A DNA stretch of 64,000 nucleotides from Paulownia fortunei (Eukaryota; Streptophyta; Magnoliopsida; Lamiales; Paulowniaceae), in contig CM033124.1 of assembly GCA_019321725.1 (NCBI GenBank), positions 12,834,001-12,898,000 of the forward strand, in the 5' to 3' direction. The notes below the pieces were generated by a model. That model searched no databases and was not told where the DNA came from. It was given only the letters and a program-made list of their open reading frames with translations. Made by a program: the position numbers and the translations under genes. Positions 1 through 12,486 of the stretch are shown here, one piece after another (positions within the stretch are counted from its first letter, which is position 1; the number at the start of each line of letters is the position of its first letter).

Positions 1-259
1 AATTTAAAATTTAGGATTGCTAATTATATTTTTGGATTAATTTATATTCTTAATGTTGTTTATATTATCTTCTTAAAAAAATATGTTATTTTTGGGAAGT
101 TATGTTTTTTTTTTTCAATATAGAGAGATAAGTAATTTGAATTAAAATAAAAATTTATTAGAATTTTGGACCAAATAATGTTAGATGGATGTTTTTCTCA
201 TAAATTCAACCGTCAAAAGAGGTAAATGCCAAAGTTCCAACTCATTATTCGATATAAGA

Positions 260-560
260 TCGAGATCGCCTGGCAAATGGTCATTTGAACTCGATTCGTT
301 AAATATAACAAACTAAATTTGAACATATTTCTTTGTTTGATAATATTTGAAGCATAACTAGAGCTCAACGTTATTATAAAAAATAATAAAATATATATTA
401 AAAAATCAAGTTATTCGAGTTTCATGTTCAATTTGATCAAAGCTCAATTTTATAAACAATCAAATCAAATTTAAATATAATCTTTAGTTCGATGAAAATT
501 TAAACAAATTTAAAAAATAATTTGTTAAGCTTGACTCAATTCGTTTAAACCTCTAGCTTG
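260..560. repeat. Dispersed AT-rich repeat, copy 1 of 2
   Basis: This stretch resembles 23,700-23,975. Both contain the same series of blocks: a 'gaactcgattcgttaaa' type block, then 'ataacaaa.taaatttga', 'gatcaagttactcga'-like text, and 'caatcaaatcaaat' followed by an A-rich segment. Wording of this kind (repeated 'ctcgaactc'/'gactcgat') is common in decayed non-autonomous elements of plant genomes. Ends and target duplications were not found, so the class is not assigned. Confidence 0.45.
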
Positions 561-1400
561 GGTCGAAATTATTTCTTGCTTTTTTGTATTTTTGACCCTA
601 ATGTTTTAGGTAGAGTTCAATAATGTCTGTATATGTATAAAGACATATAAATTTGTATTTAGAATTTAATTTTTAGTTGTATTGTTAATTAATCAATTTG
701 ACTATTTGTAAATGTAACACATGATAATTTCTTTAATTTTTACATATATTTTGATAATAAACAACATAACAAAAATATGATACTGAAATTTTATAACTTA
801 AATTTTGATAAAATATATTATTGAGAATTGGGTCGAGTTCACGACCCGTGATCCAATTGAAATTCATATTTGATATAAAATTTAATTTCACAATTTAAGT
901 AGATTAAGTTTCTTAATAAAATTGAGATTCTTCCTCGTGTAAAAAAGAGAAATTTGTGTATATATCAAATTCCAATTATTATATAATAAGTGAATCAACA
1001 TATTATCCCATAAAATACTCTTTCTATAATTCTCTCAATTTTTTTCTCAATCCAAGTATTCTAACGTGTAATTCAGTGAGCTAAAGTTATTTACCATAAA
1101 CGAGAAAGATATGTTCGTAGTTCGATCAAATGAAACTAATTGACGAGTTTGATTTAAAATATGTAGATTGACAATTTATTGCATATGGTAAAACTCGATC
1201 CGAAAATTTAATTTATATTGTTGCATATTTGTTATCAGTGGTATTATAAGTAATTAGTAAAAAGAGAGAGCTTGACTTTATATGGTGGAATGAGAAAAGT
1301 AAAATATAGCTTTGATTCATATTTATTTTCCCATTTTGTTAAATATGGATTTTCAGGTTAATTCATATTAACCTAAAAAATAATTATTTTTTCGAGCACA

Positions 1401-1500
1401 AAACAAGTGTATAAGTATCATTCATGCTTTTAATTAATTGATTTAATAGTTCTAACATAAGAACAAGTGTATTAGCATCATTCATGCTTTTAATTAATTG
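1401..1500. repeat. Direct repeat, 40-bp unit spaced 60 bp
   Basis: Bases 1,401-1,440 recur at 1,461-1,500 with three mismatches. Both copies end in 'cattcatgcttttaattaattg'. The intervening 20 bp are unrelated. It looks like a local duplication in non-coding DNA. Confidence 0.8.
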
Positions 1501-1904
1501 CCTTAATTGTGTTGGAATCTTTATGTGTGGAGCTTTAGATATAAATAAAAAAAATTGGATCAATTTGCAAAAGTCAAGGGTAGATATTCTCTCACAGAAG
1601 CCCTAATACTAGTGGAGTGACTCATTCATTAATTATTTTATATTCATTAATTATTTTATCCCAAAAATATAAATACATAAAAAAACAAGCCACTTTTAAG
1701 CAACTTTTGAAAAAACTTGGTTCTCAATACCTAGTTTGATGTCAATGAATATACTATGAAAAAAGGAATGAAAGGCATATTATAAATGTAATAAACAGGA
1801 AAATAAATGGTTCATTTTGTAAAATCATCCTTTTTAATTCACAATTGATATTTTTCTCTGGAAAGTCAAAAGAATAACAAGATATTTTAGATGATCTTAA
1901 AGTA

Positions 1905-2468
1905 GGAATGACAATCCGGCCGCTTACGGCAGATTTTGAAATCATAAGTGTAAGTGTATTTTGAGATGAATTTTGAGTTTTAACTTTCAGACTCGATTTT
2001 GATTCAGAATTTGATTCATTAAAATATTATGTATATTATTTGTTTATTATTATATATATACTTATGTGAAATATATTTATATATATATATATAAATATGT
2101 ATCTATTACATATATACTCACATATAAAATATAAATATGTTATAAATTAACATAATAATATAAAATTAAAAATAATTTATATGTTGTAAATATGTAAAAA
2201 AGTATGACATATGTTCGAAATTCTTATTTTTCAAAAACTATAACATACACATATAATTTGGTAAATAATTAGTTATTTATTAATAATATTATTTTATCCT
2301 ATTTAAAAAATTATGATAATATTATTTTTTAAGAAAGAATTAATATTTTTAAAGCAGAACTAATAATTCTAACCCGTGGATCTCAAGTTTGAGCGTATAA
2401 ATTTTTTGATAAATTTTATCTCAAATTTTTATAAATAAAATTCATCCCAAACCAACTGTTGTCATTCC
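1905..2468. mobile_element. Candidate MITE with 10-bp perfect terminal inverted repeats
   Basis: The segment starts with GGAATGACAA (1,905-1,914) and ends with its exact reverse complement TTGTCATTCC (2,459-2,468). The interior is very AT-rich and non-coding and carries 'aacccgtgg' and 'cccaaacc' words near the right end. Plant genomes commonly carry repeats with ends of the type GGGATGGCAA...TTGCCATCCC, and this resembles a diverged member. Related ends appear near 19,293 and 40,830. No unambiguous target duplication flanks it, so the superfamily is left open. Confidence 0.5.
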
Positions 2469-2879
2469 TCTTTTAAAGAGCGAAAATTTATATGTACTTA
2501 AATCAATCTACAAGAGCCTTATTTGTGGACTTTCATAAAAGAATCATTAATTAAGATAGAAAAACGAAATATAATTATCGTCTGCTGCAACAAACGCAAC
2601 AAAAATAAAAAAATAGATAACTTAACTGCAATGGCTACTCAACGTTGAGATTGAAATTTGAAAATACTACATAATTTCTAGAGTATTTCAACTTTGGTTA
2701 TTTAAAGATTATTTTTTGGATTATTGATTTAGTAATAAAGTTGCGTCATGCCCATATTTTTGTTAAAAGAGTTGATTCGTACATATACTATACAATTTAT
2801 AGTGGACAATTTAAAAACAAAAAATTATAAATTCATTGTATTATATAATATATACATATATATACATATATATAAGAAT

Positions 2880-3295
2880 GCGGATTGATCTCCTAATCAG
2901 TATTTTAATAATTTAATTAATTATCAAATATATTTTATTATCGATCAACAATTCACTCGATTGTATCGATTCAATATTTGATCCAATCGATATTATAAAA
3001 ATTAATTATATATTTATATTATATTATATAAAATAATAATATAATATATATAAAAAAATAACTAATTAAAAATATTTTAAAATTTAAAATTCAAATAATT
3101 ACGTAAATATAATTAAATATCAAATTTAATATTTAAAAATAATAATATAAAATACAAAATAGTCCCAATAGGTTATATTAATTTTTTGATCAAATTTGAT
3201 CAATTTTTTTATTTTTTTACCTATCAAATCAATTATTAATTTATAAGTAAATCAATCAAATCAATCATTTCAATCCAATTTTTAAAACATGACCC
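2880..3295. repeat. Dispersed AT-rich repeat, similar to 39,680-40,030
   Basis: Blocks shared with 39,680-40,030 in the same order include 'ttatattatattatataaaata.taata', 'taactaa.taaaaa', 'aaaattcaaa.taat.ac', a 'gat.aaatttgat' segment, and a right end reading 'aatccaattt..aaaa'. Homology is by eye and diverged. No protein is encoded. Confidence 0.4.
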
Positions 3296-4325
3296 CTGCC
3301 CTCACGATAAGGTCTGAGTGACTTGATAATATATTGAGCTATATCCAAATTTATTTTATATCCTAGTGACAAAAATGTTTCATAGTAATTGGTAACTTTA
3401 TGATAGAATTAATTCTTATTTTGTTATCGGTTAGATAAGTACGCATTTTCCATTATCTATCAAGTATCAATTAACAAGTTAAAAAGTATTATGTAAAAAA
3501 TGTTCGACCATAAACACAATATAAGAAGTAATAACGTGTCGACAATATTTTGCGACACATTTGATTCATTGGCTAAGCTAGCATCTCGATGCAAGAAAAT
3601 TTAAAATTAATAAAAATGAGATACAAAGCAAAAAACAAAATAAACTTTTATATTTTAATTAAAAATATTTGGACGACTATAGTTTAAAAATTAATAAAAC
3701 TTTACTCTTTATTGTGGTATAGATTCAAATCATCAAACATCAACTCTTTATAAGCTTTCAATTTTTAGGTAGATTTATATTTACGACACACATAAGTTGT
3801 TAAGAAGTTGGGGTTGTTTCAACAAAAAAATTTCCAACGTCTTAATAAAAATCAAATTAAGATGAATAATTTGAAAATAAAAAGATAAAAATAATAGATA
3901 ACTAAATAAAATTGTGTATTTTAAGAACGACATGGATGAAAATATTTATGTGTTTAATTTAGAATATAACTCTCACAATACATTTATATATTTTTGACCC
4001 CTGAATTTATACATCTCATTCATTGAATTAAAATTAAATATTTTTTAATTAATTAATATGCATACTTTTTAACTTATATAAATATGTTTGATAGAACCTT
4101 TTAAACCCTTAAACCCGCACCGTTGATCTTATTGAGTTGGGCCCTTATTATTATTGTTGGATGGATGATGCATCAGTCTTATTTAATTTTATCTTGCTAG
4201 TAATGCACTATACGTATTTAAAAAAGGTAAGAACACTTGTTTGCTGTCTGGCTAAGGATAATGTTGGGGCATTATAAAAAAAATAAAAAATAATGAAAGT
4301 GGTTTAGGATAGGGTGCATGGACGC

Positions 4326-4410
4326 CACGTGTCAAGATACGAGTATTGCAAAGTGAACATGTCTGCTTGTGGGGTAGGATTCGTGTATGTAAATTGCATG
4401 CCTCCACGTG
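4326..4410. promoter_or_regulatory. Pair of palindromic G-boxes (CACGTG)
   Basis: CACGTG occurs at 4,326-4,331 in the context gCCACGTGtc and again at 4,405-4,410 in the context tCCACGTGga. The CCACGTG core is the classic binding site of plant bZIP/bHLH factors (G-box/ABRE). The surrounding 300 bp are richer in G/C than the flanks. No gene is visible immediately on either side, so this could be an orphaned promoter fragment or chance. Confidence 0.35.
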
Positions 4411-7342
4411 GAACTTGAAGAATGTCAGACAGCTGTCAACTTTCTTTTGCTTTCGGTATCCGAAACCAACAGCCCATTTCCCTGAAAAAAAAATCAACAG
4501 TCGATTACTAAGGAAAAGTTTGCAAATTTCACTTAGGAGGAACTTACCAAATTGACTTTGTACACTGATGTGGGTAATAAATGCCCTAGATCAAAATACC
4601 AAATTACCCTTATAATGAAGGGAAAATCACAATACAAAATCGATCCAAACCCTACCCGTCAAAATGGATTGAACCCGTTTTAGAACTCAAATTCATATAT
4701 ACATAAAGTGCGCATTAAATTTTATTATAATAAAGTCACATGTAAGATCGAAATACTATAAATAAAATAAAATTGTAACATTAAATTCTCTTTTTGAGCC
4801 TTTCCATCCCATTAGTTCTTGCAGTTCTCACTAAATTTAAGTATATGAAAATTATAGTTAAATGTCACCTTATAAGCTTAATAATCTATTTGAACTTGAG
4901 TTGTCTTTGGTTCATAAGATTCATTTGAGGGGATTGAGTTCATTGCAACAGACAAAAAAATTAGAGATTGAGTTTTTTAAGTAAGATCAGTTGACATCGT
5001 CCTAAAAAAGTTAATAACAGACGAATCACACGTTATGCATGTATTCTAAAATTGTGAGTAGACTGTCTCTCTACTTGCAAGCTATCAGAAAATTTGAGAT
5101 TTGGTTCTTCAAGAAAAATCTACACTAAGATTATAATTCAAATTTTTTGTTTTATTTTGTATTTTATATATTAAATACATATTGGTATATAAAATATTTT
5201 TAAAAAATATATTTAAGTGTGAATCATATATGTTTGAAATGAAATATAATTAGAATAAAAGATTTGGTAAGATGATAATACCTCCAAATGCAAAAGAGTT
5301 ACAAATAATTCAATGAATAATATATGTAAGTGCTCAGGTCTTGAAAATATAGTTGACAAATGGGGGTTTAGGTTTTGCAAGTAGAATTGTCCTTCAAAAA
5401 TATTTTTAGAAGATGAGAAAAAAAAAAGCATTTTCGAAATGAGATGTAAAAATATTTTCCAAAACAAAGATAATAGCGATGTTTCATAGGCATCTTTTGT
5501 CAGAATAAAAAAGAAAAGGACGAACAATCAGTGCAGTAGCGTGTTTTGACCAAACAAATTACCCAAAAATCGCAATTGCTGACGAACTGTAAACGCGGTT
5601 TCTCACTACTGGCAACCACTGAAGAAACCCAAATAGCAATTCTGCTTCCAGGAAGGTGTGAAGCATTAAGCACCTGCTGGCTGCATTGAATGAGTGCCAC
5701 CTACCGTGGTAGAGCTAAAATCTTTTTACTTTTCTTTTTGAATTTCTGATTTGGAAGTTGGAATTACGTCAAAGTTGAGTCATCTGACTCATCTCATTTA
5801 TAGAGCAAAAGTTATGGTCATTTTTGTTGTTATTTTTTGAAAATGTTTTCATTATTTAAGAATAAAAAATGTATTTAGGATTAATATTTAAAAAAAATAT
5901 TTTTATTCTCTAAAATATTTATTAAGTATCATTTTAATTAAATGACCATATACTTACTATATTCTACTAATTATAATAAATAATATTATTAATACATCTA
6001 TCGTCTCTCACTGCCTATAAATTCATAATAAATAATATTAATAAGATATCTATAAATTCATCTTTTTCAGTCTCATAGGGTTTAGCTTTCATTGAGAGGC
6101 TAGTAAATTTTATTAACCCCTTCCCTTGTACAGGCAACCAATGTAGGGGAATTTTGTTCATTTGAGTATTCTTTGATAATGATATTATAGACAATAGAAT
6201 AATTATAAATATCTTAAAAAATATATTATTATTTTTTCATTACAAATCATCCAAACACATTCATATGTTATACACATTTTTCAATCATATTTCTCAAAAT
6301 ATATATTTTCAAAATATTTTTCCTAAAAATAACACCAAATAAAGACTATGAGGGTGTTTGGAAACCAATTTCAAATGAATTTTTAGATATGAAAATTCAT
6401 TTGTAAAAAAATTATGTGGTTGATAATTATTTTTGAATGAATTCTTTTCTTACACTTCTACTAAATGGACGTTAAATTATATTTTTATCAAACAATTAAC
6501 AATACTTATAAGTACTTTTAAAAAAAATTCATATTAAAAAAATTATTTTATAGATGAACTTTCACTTCAAAAATACTCACAAACATGCACTATATAATTT
6601 TTGATAGATCAGTACTCATTGATTTTGGCATAACAATCGATCTACAAAATAAATAGTTATGATGTTCAAGACTAGGGAGTTTTGAAATCTGCCAAATCAA
6701 GTTCAATATAAATTAAGAATCCTAGTAATAACAAATTAGACTTTGTCACTTTGGCTATACCTAGATAATCCTTTTTTTTTTTTCTTTAACCAGATTTTCA
6801 CTATAATATTGTATATAATCATCATGGATTATATTTTCATTTCCAAATTTTACATAGTATTTGAATTTTGAACTTCATGATGCACATATACGGTTACAGT
6901 AATATAAGTAAATGTCTGATGGATGTTACGAGTTCGATAATTGAGATATCCTCTAATTTAGCAACTTCATTAATCTCCACATTTTAATAATGAGAATATG
7001 AATATGGAATGGAAATCTTATATTAGGAATTGTTGGTAGTATAATCAGTGTTTGAAAACGCGAGGGGTACGGTCAAGGCTAAAGCGGGCGTATTGTAACG
7101 GACTGTAGATGTTCAAAGAAAACAAGCTCATCATGTTTTGAGGAAAGATTTGACGACAATGTGGGAAAATGTAGAAACTTCTAGCACGTTCTGCAATTAT
7201 CTATAAACTTTCATAGGCCGTCGGAAATTTCAAAATATTTTAGAATTAGTGAATGTTCTAAAACATTTCAGAGTATTTTAAAGACATGTAAAAATAAATG
7301 TATAGAAATATGGTGAATGTAATAGAATAATTTATAAACATA

Positions 7343-7402
7343 TTAAGGAGTATGGAAGGTTTTAAAAATATGTTAAGGAGTATGGAAGGTTTTAAAAGTA
7401 TG
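7343..7402. repeat. 30-bp tandem duplication
   Basis: Two adjacent 30-bp units (7,343-7,372 and 7,373-7,402) both begin 'ttaaggagtatggaagg' and differ at one base. Non-coding. Confidence 0.85.
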
Positions 7403-7736
7403 TTTCGAAATTGTAGAAAGCCTCTCCCAATGATTGAATGTTTTTATCTCTTATGTACATTTGATGAGTTGAAAAGTATAAATAGAGAATATATGTTTAT
7501 TTGCAACTAAATTGAAAATCAAAATTTGAGTGAAAGTTATTTTTACAAAAACTCTTTTGTCTTACACACAACAAATACTTCCTCTTTGATTAAATTCACT
7601 TTATACACTTTCTTTAAACACAAACATTCTCATACATTTTTTCATACACAATTATACTTTCATATATTTTTTTCATACACAAATACTCTTTACTCATATA
7701 TTTTCTTCACATAAAAATACACGTTCTATTCGAAAG

Positions 7737-7804
7737 AGGCTGACTTAGCTAGACCTTTAGAAAAGATTAAAGGCTGACTTAGCTAGATCTTTAGAAAAGA
7801 TTAA
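7737..7804. repeat. 34-bp tandem duplication
   Basis: Units 7,737-7,770 and 7,771-7,804 begin 'aggctgacttagctaga' and differ by a single C/T. The near identity suggests a recent event. Non-coding. Confidence 0.88.
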
Positions 7805-8351
7805 GGTCGTACGATTTATTATTAAGGGAATAATATCTCCCAAATTTGATAATTTATACTTTAAAAAGTTGTAAAATAATTTTAAAAATAGAAAAAATGA
7901 GCTAAAAATTCAAAATTTTTAGGTATGTAAAAAAAGTAAGCTAGAAAATGCAAAATAAGAGAAATATCTAACCATGCATAATAATAGCATATTGAATTCA
8001 TAGAAAAAAAATTTGAAGTTTGACTTTTGCCAAAAATAATATGAATATTTCTTAAAAATAAGACAAAAGTAAAACCTAGTAATCAAATGTGAAATTTATA
8101 TGAAGGAATATGAAAGGTCAATTATAGTAATACACTGGGAAAAAAGATGACTGCTACAAAAGATGACTGCTACAGATAACTTGTAGGGAAAAGCAAAAGC
8201 TGGATGGCTGCCACATAGAACTTGTAGGGAAATTAAATAAGTATCATTTTGGTTTTATATAATTTAAATAAATATAAAATTATTAATATAACATATACTA
8301 CTAAAATAAAATAAATATATTATTTATATTACATAAACATAAACAAAAAGG

Positions 8352-9528
8352 GTTAAATCCACTTTGCCAATTTGAACTCATATTTAATTAAAAATAAGTA
8401 CTTAGTTGTATTTAAAAATTATGTAGTGTATAAATTCTCAAAAAGTTGTATTAAAATTTTGTTGAAATTTATAGGTGTCATTTTTTCTATGATAGATTTT
8501 TTAGACTATTACATTTAACTTTGTGAATTTTTTATCTTATTGAATAAACCTATTTAAGATAAAACATGATTTAAGATAAAACATGTCAATGAAATCTAAC
8601 TAAAGCAAATTGGTGGTTACTGCCAAAAAGTTAGTTTGAGAATTTTATGGAATTCATTTCTTGAACAATTTTATTTTTTTAAGAAATTTTCTTTTAAATA
8701 TTTTTTTGTTTATGTTTTTTTGTAATATAACAAATCAGTCTATTTTAATTTAGTAGTATAATATTTTTGCTAATATGTTATGTTTTTATTAAACTTATGT
8801 AAAGAAAAATCGGTACTTTATTCAATTAGTTTTTCATGTTTAATAAAATTTAGGATCAAATTAGTTGATATATTTAATTTTAAAGAGGTCATTTTTAAGA
8901 GTTAATTCTTGATTATTTTTTTTCCTTCTTTAAAAGACTTCATAATTTAAAGTGCTTTTTTGTTTATATTTATGTAAAAGAGATAATATATTTATTTTAT
9001 TTTAGTATATATTTTATTAATAATTTTGTGTTTGTTTAAATTATATAACACAGAATTTGATACCTTATTCAAAAAAAAAATTATTATAAAAAAAATTTGA
9101 GTCAAAATTATTGATATATTTGATTGTTGAGGTTTTTTCCATCAAAATTTATTTCTAACGTTTTCCTTAAACAATTTCATATTTTGAAATATTCTTTCAT
9201 GTTTGGTTTTATTTTTTTAATTATATGTATTTTAATCTATTAGTTTTTTATTTAAACTTATTAAAACAAAAATTACACAATATCTAATTAATCTTTTAAG
9301 TTGAATAAAATTTGGAGTCAAAAAAGTTAAAATTGTGATTATAGAGGGGGCAAATGCTATATAGGTTATAATAGGGGGTAAAGTGTTTTTTATTTTTATT
9401 AAGTTTTCAGGGTATTTATGTCCATTTAGCTAAATTTTTTGAGATAAAGTGGGTAAGTAAAGATTTTAATTGGATAGGGGGATAATTGATGTAAACCATT
9501 TAGTACAAGGGGACAAAGTGAATTTAAC
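8352..9528. mobile_element. AT-rich element bounded by inverted ends, copy A
   Basis: The left end reads 'gttaaatccactttgcc' and the right end, on the opposite strand, 'gttaaattcactttgtcc'. The two ends are therefore imperfect inverted repeats around about 1.2 kb of AT-rich non-coding DNA. Similar ends bracket 24,380-25,327, and similar internal 'gagggggcaaa' words occur in both. The size and ends would fit a non-autonomous DNA transposon. No target duplication was found and no transposase is encoded. Confidence 0.4.
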
Positions 9529-10602
9529 TATTTAGATTATAACATGTTAGATCTTATTTTAAAACTAAAATTTTAAAATATTTGGATGAAATAGGAATTA
9601 ATATGATCAAAACTAAGAAATTGTTAAGATTTTGAAATTAACTTAGAATCATTTTATTTTATTTATTTTAAAAAAAGAGATCTTAAGTGTTAACATCTTA
9701 GTTTGAGACCTTATAAGCACATATCCTAAAATTTGTACAAAAATCTACAATATCTTCTAAAGTCTCAAACATATTATAAGATATTTTAATAAACTTACAA
9801 ACTCACCTAAAAAATAGTGAATTTGGCCTAACTTATGGAAGATAGAATTCATCTTATTATAACTAATTTTAAATTAATTAAATTTCATAAAGTAATTTTG
9901 CAAAGATTATTTTGATCAAATCATATTGTGGTTGATGAAAAGCTCTGATTTTTAGCTCTTACAAAATACTGATTATTGCAATTGAATAGATATTCTAATT
10001 TGAATTGTCAAACATCTTTATAAATTACAATAAACCAAAAGTAATTTTAACTTAATATACAAAACGCTCAATAAAGGTCCATTTTTTTTCTTTCAAAGCC
10101 CAAACACTGGCTCCCAAAACAATTTGCAGTTACCAACTTTGTGTTCATAGAGAGTCTTTTCTTTAACCAATTTTAAAAATCTAATATATAAATTTTGAAA
10201 AGATAATAAGAAACTTTGATTTGGAACTATACTAAACTTATTTAAATCATCTTATAAGCTCATACATCTTATATAAAATATTTTTAAAATTTATAATAAT
10301 AATTTCATTTTAAAAATAAGTTTATGAAATATTCAGATAACATAAGGCTATAAAACTTATAAGATGTTAGTTATTACAATTTTATAATTTATGTGGTCAA
10401 AACTAAAAAAAAAATATTCATGTTAATAAAAGTTGGAGATTTCGTATATTTTTTAAAAAACCTTATAAAATTATATTTTATTTTAAAAGCTTATATGCTT
10501 ACTTTTTTTCCCTAAATTTTGGGCAAACACTTTCTATTATCTTATACCCAAACACCCTCCAAAGTTTGATTGAAACTGTCAATAGGGCACCAAATTTTGC
10601 CA

Positions 10603-10761
10603 ATACTTGGGGCACTTACCTATTGGATATTGGGCTAGTTGGGCTAAAATGATTTGGAGGTCCAATGAGGCCTGAATCCTGTTGAATTTTCCAAAATCAC
10701 ACGAAATACTTGGGGCACTTGCCTATTGGATATTGGGCTAGTTGGGCTAAAATGATTTGGA
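10603..10761. repeat. 56-bp direct repeat, 103 bp apart
   Basis: Bases 10,603-10,658 recur at 10,706-10,761 with one A/G difference. Both contain 'cctattggatattgggctag'. The following 'aaaatcacac' segment is also repeated, so the whole unit is a roughly 103-bp tandem duplication with small later indels. Confidence 0.85.
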
Positions 10762-11049
10762 TAATCCCGTCGAATTTTTTAAAATCACACAAAGTCAGAT
10801 TCAAAGTTCATGTTTGAAAACACGAAAATTCATGTATAAAATAAATTTTTTAATATATATTTTTTCAAAAATTATTTATAAATATCATTAAATATTTAAT
10901 AAAAATATAATTTAATATTTATTTAATGAAAAATTACAAAAAAAAATTAAAAGTCAAGTAACTTAAATACATTTAAAAATAATTATCAAATATATAATAT
11001 TTTGTTTATATCTAAAAGTTCATTTATGAATTTTCAATCAACTTTCAAA

Positions 11050-12300
11050 ATATCCGGAGTTTCCCTCTTCTTTCAAGATTAATCACAATCAGTAACGAGC
11101 CAAAAGTTCAGCCTCCATTAAGCGAGATGACCAACAAGGTATGCTTGGTTTTGATGTAATCTTTCAAATTTCTGATAAATTTATGGAACTATTAATTTCC
11201 TTATTCGGAAAGATTTGGGATTTGGAATTGTGAAAGTTCCTAAAATTGTTTTCCTCGTTCGTTTTCATGCTGGTGTACCCACATTGACTCTGTAGTAGTT
11301 GATTAACTGAAGTTTCCCTTTCATCTTTCTTGTTGTTATGAGCATAATTTGATGAAATATTGAAGGAGTAGATCACAGTTAAAGAAACTGAAAATGACAG
11401 GGGAAGAAATGGCGTTCTGATGCAGTAATCAATTCATCGATTGAGTGGAATTGTAAGTAATTTCCTCGATTATCTGCTCTTGTAAATGTATTCTTGACTG
11501 ATCGTGCGTGGAAGGTAATTGTTAGATAATAGTAATATATTCTTCTTAAACCTGAGAATTGTTAATTGCATTTAGAGTCCATTAGGTAAAAAGAATGTTT
11601 GTTATAGCATTTTCTCTCTTCGCATATGGTGCAGTGAGGGGAAGGATTAGCAATTAAAATGGTGGTGAATTGTTTAGGGGAATGGACCATTACATATGTG
11701 TGCATTCGAATCGTTTGGCTGTTAGTGCAAATTTACCACTTTCTGGAGATTTATATAATGATTTCAGAAAATTTCCTTCATTTTCTCTGTATTTTAATAC
11801 TATTACCAACTTGCTGGATGGATGACCCTGGTTATACTGATTCAAAATCTGATGACCCTTTGCTTGGGATGGATCAGTAGGTTCTGCTCATTCGGTGTTA
11901 CAACCTCATATCTTCTTGAGACAGTTGTGGCTACTTTATGTTGAGCATTTCCGTGAAGAACTCAGTTCATGTTATTCTTTATAACCTCTCCTTTTCCGCA
12001 TTTCCCTTCAGTGACCATCTCTTTTACTATTTCTACTGGCTTGTCATTTAGTTTTCTTCTTAACCTCATCTTTCTATGGCATTACTGATTCTTTGAGAGA
12101 TTCGTGCATTTTTATATGTGTGAATTCCTCTTTGATCTGCATTCAGTTGCTTATATAATTGAATAGAGGCTCTGAGAGATCTTTTAGTTTCACAAATGGA
12201 CATATCAATGGAGCATAAAAGATTCTTATAATTTGAAGAAAATTTAATTATTTCGGTGGCTCTGAAAAACAATAAAACTACAGTAGAGAACATGCCGGGT
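11050..12300. other. Mixed-composition non-coding segment, possible transcribed remnant
   Basis: Base composition here is closer to that of the introns and UTRs of real genes than to the neighbouring AT-rich DNA. An ATG at 11,138 is followed by three codons and a consensus splice donor (AAG/gtatgc), as at the end of a short first exon. I could not find a convincing continuing exon or any protein family. It may be an untranslated or fragmentary gene, or a non-coding transcript converging on the laccase gene. Confidence 0.2.
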
Positions 12301-12486
12301 CAATAAATGATGGTTCTTTGTTGGCAAATGTTACACCATCTTTCTAGGCCCGGTCTCATATAACCAAGTAAACAATAAAAAACAGAAAAACTAGCCCCCA
12401 AATGCGGGGAAACAACACAACTCGTATGCTATAACCAGGAAAATATTGATTGCCCTTCTTGCAGGACATAAAAATTGGTGATACTA

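Larger units (their letters stand above)
1..4250. other. AT-rich intergenic DNA, no gene seen
   Basis: No reading frame here looks like a real protein; the few open stretches are short and low in complexity. The sequence is dominated by A/T runs and by old dispersed repeats, listed separately at about 260-560, 1,401-1,500, 1,905-2,468 and 2,880-3,295. The rest shows no recognisable feature. Confidence 0.7.
7130..7830 (+). repeat. Possible solo LTR or LTR fragment
   Basis: The stretch contains a strong TATA box, TATAAATA at 7,477-7,484, followed by an A/C-rich leader, and two internal tandem duplications. That architecture is typical of a plant LTR promoter. No paired LTR, primer-binding site or polypurine tract was found and the ends are not defined, so this is tentative. 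Confidence 0.25.
4250..12486. other. Gene-poor region with repeats, no supported gene
   Basis: No protein-coding gene can be supported. The region includes a less AT-rich patch with two G-boxes (4,326-4,410), a second unexplained patch at 5,520-5,720, an LTR-like stretch with a TATA box (7,130-7,830), tandem duplications (7,343-7,402, 7,737-7,804, 10,603-10,761), a TIR-bounded AT-rich element (8,352-9,528), and a mixed-composition segment (11,050-12,300) before the laccase 3' end. Confidence 0.6.

Noticed and set aside
5213..5527. 104-codon minus-strand frame
   Set aside because: Low-complexity Phe/Leu/Ser composition typical of AT-rich noise.
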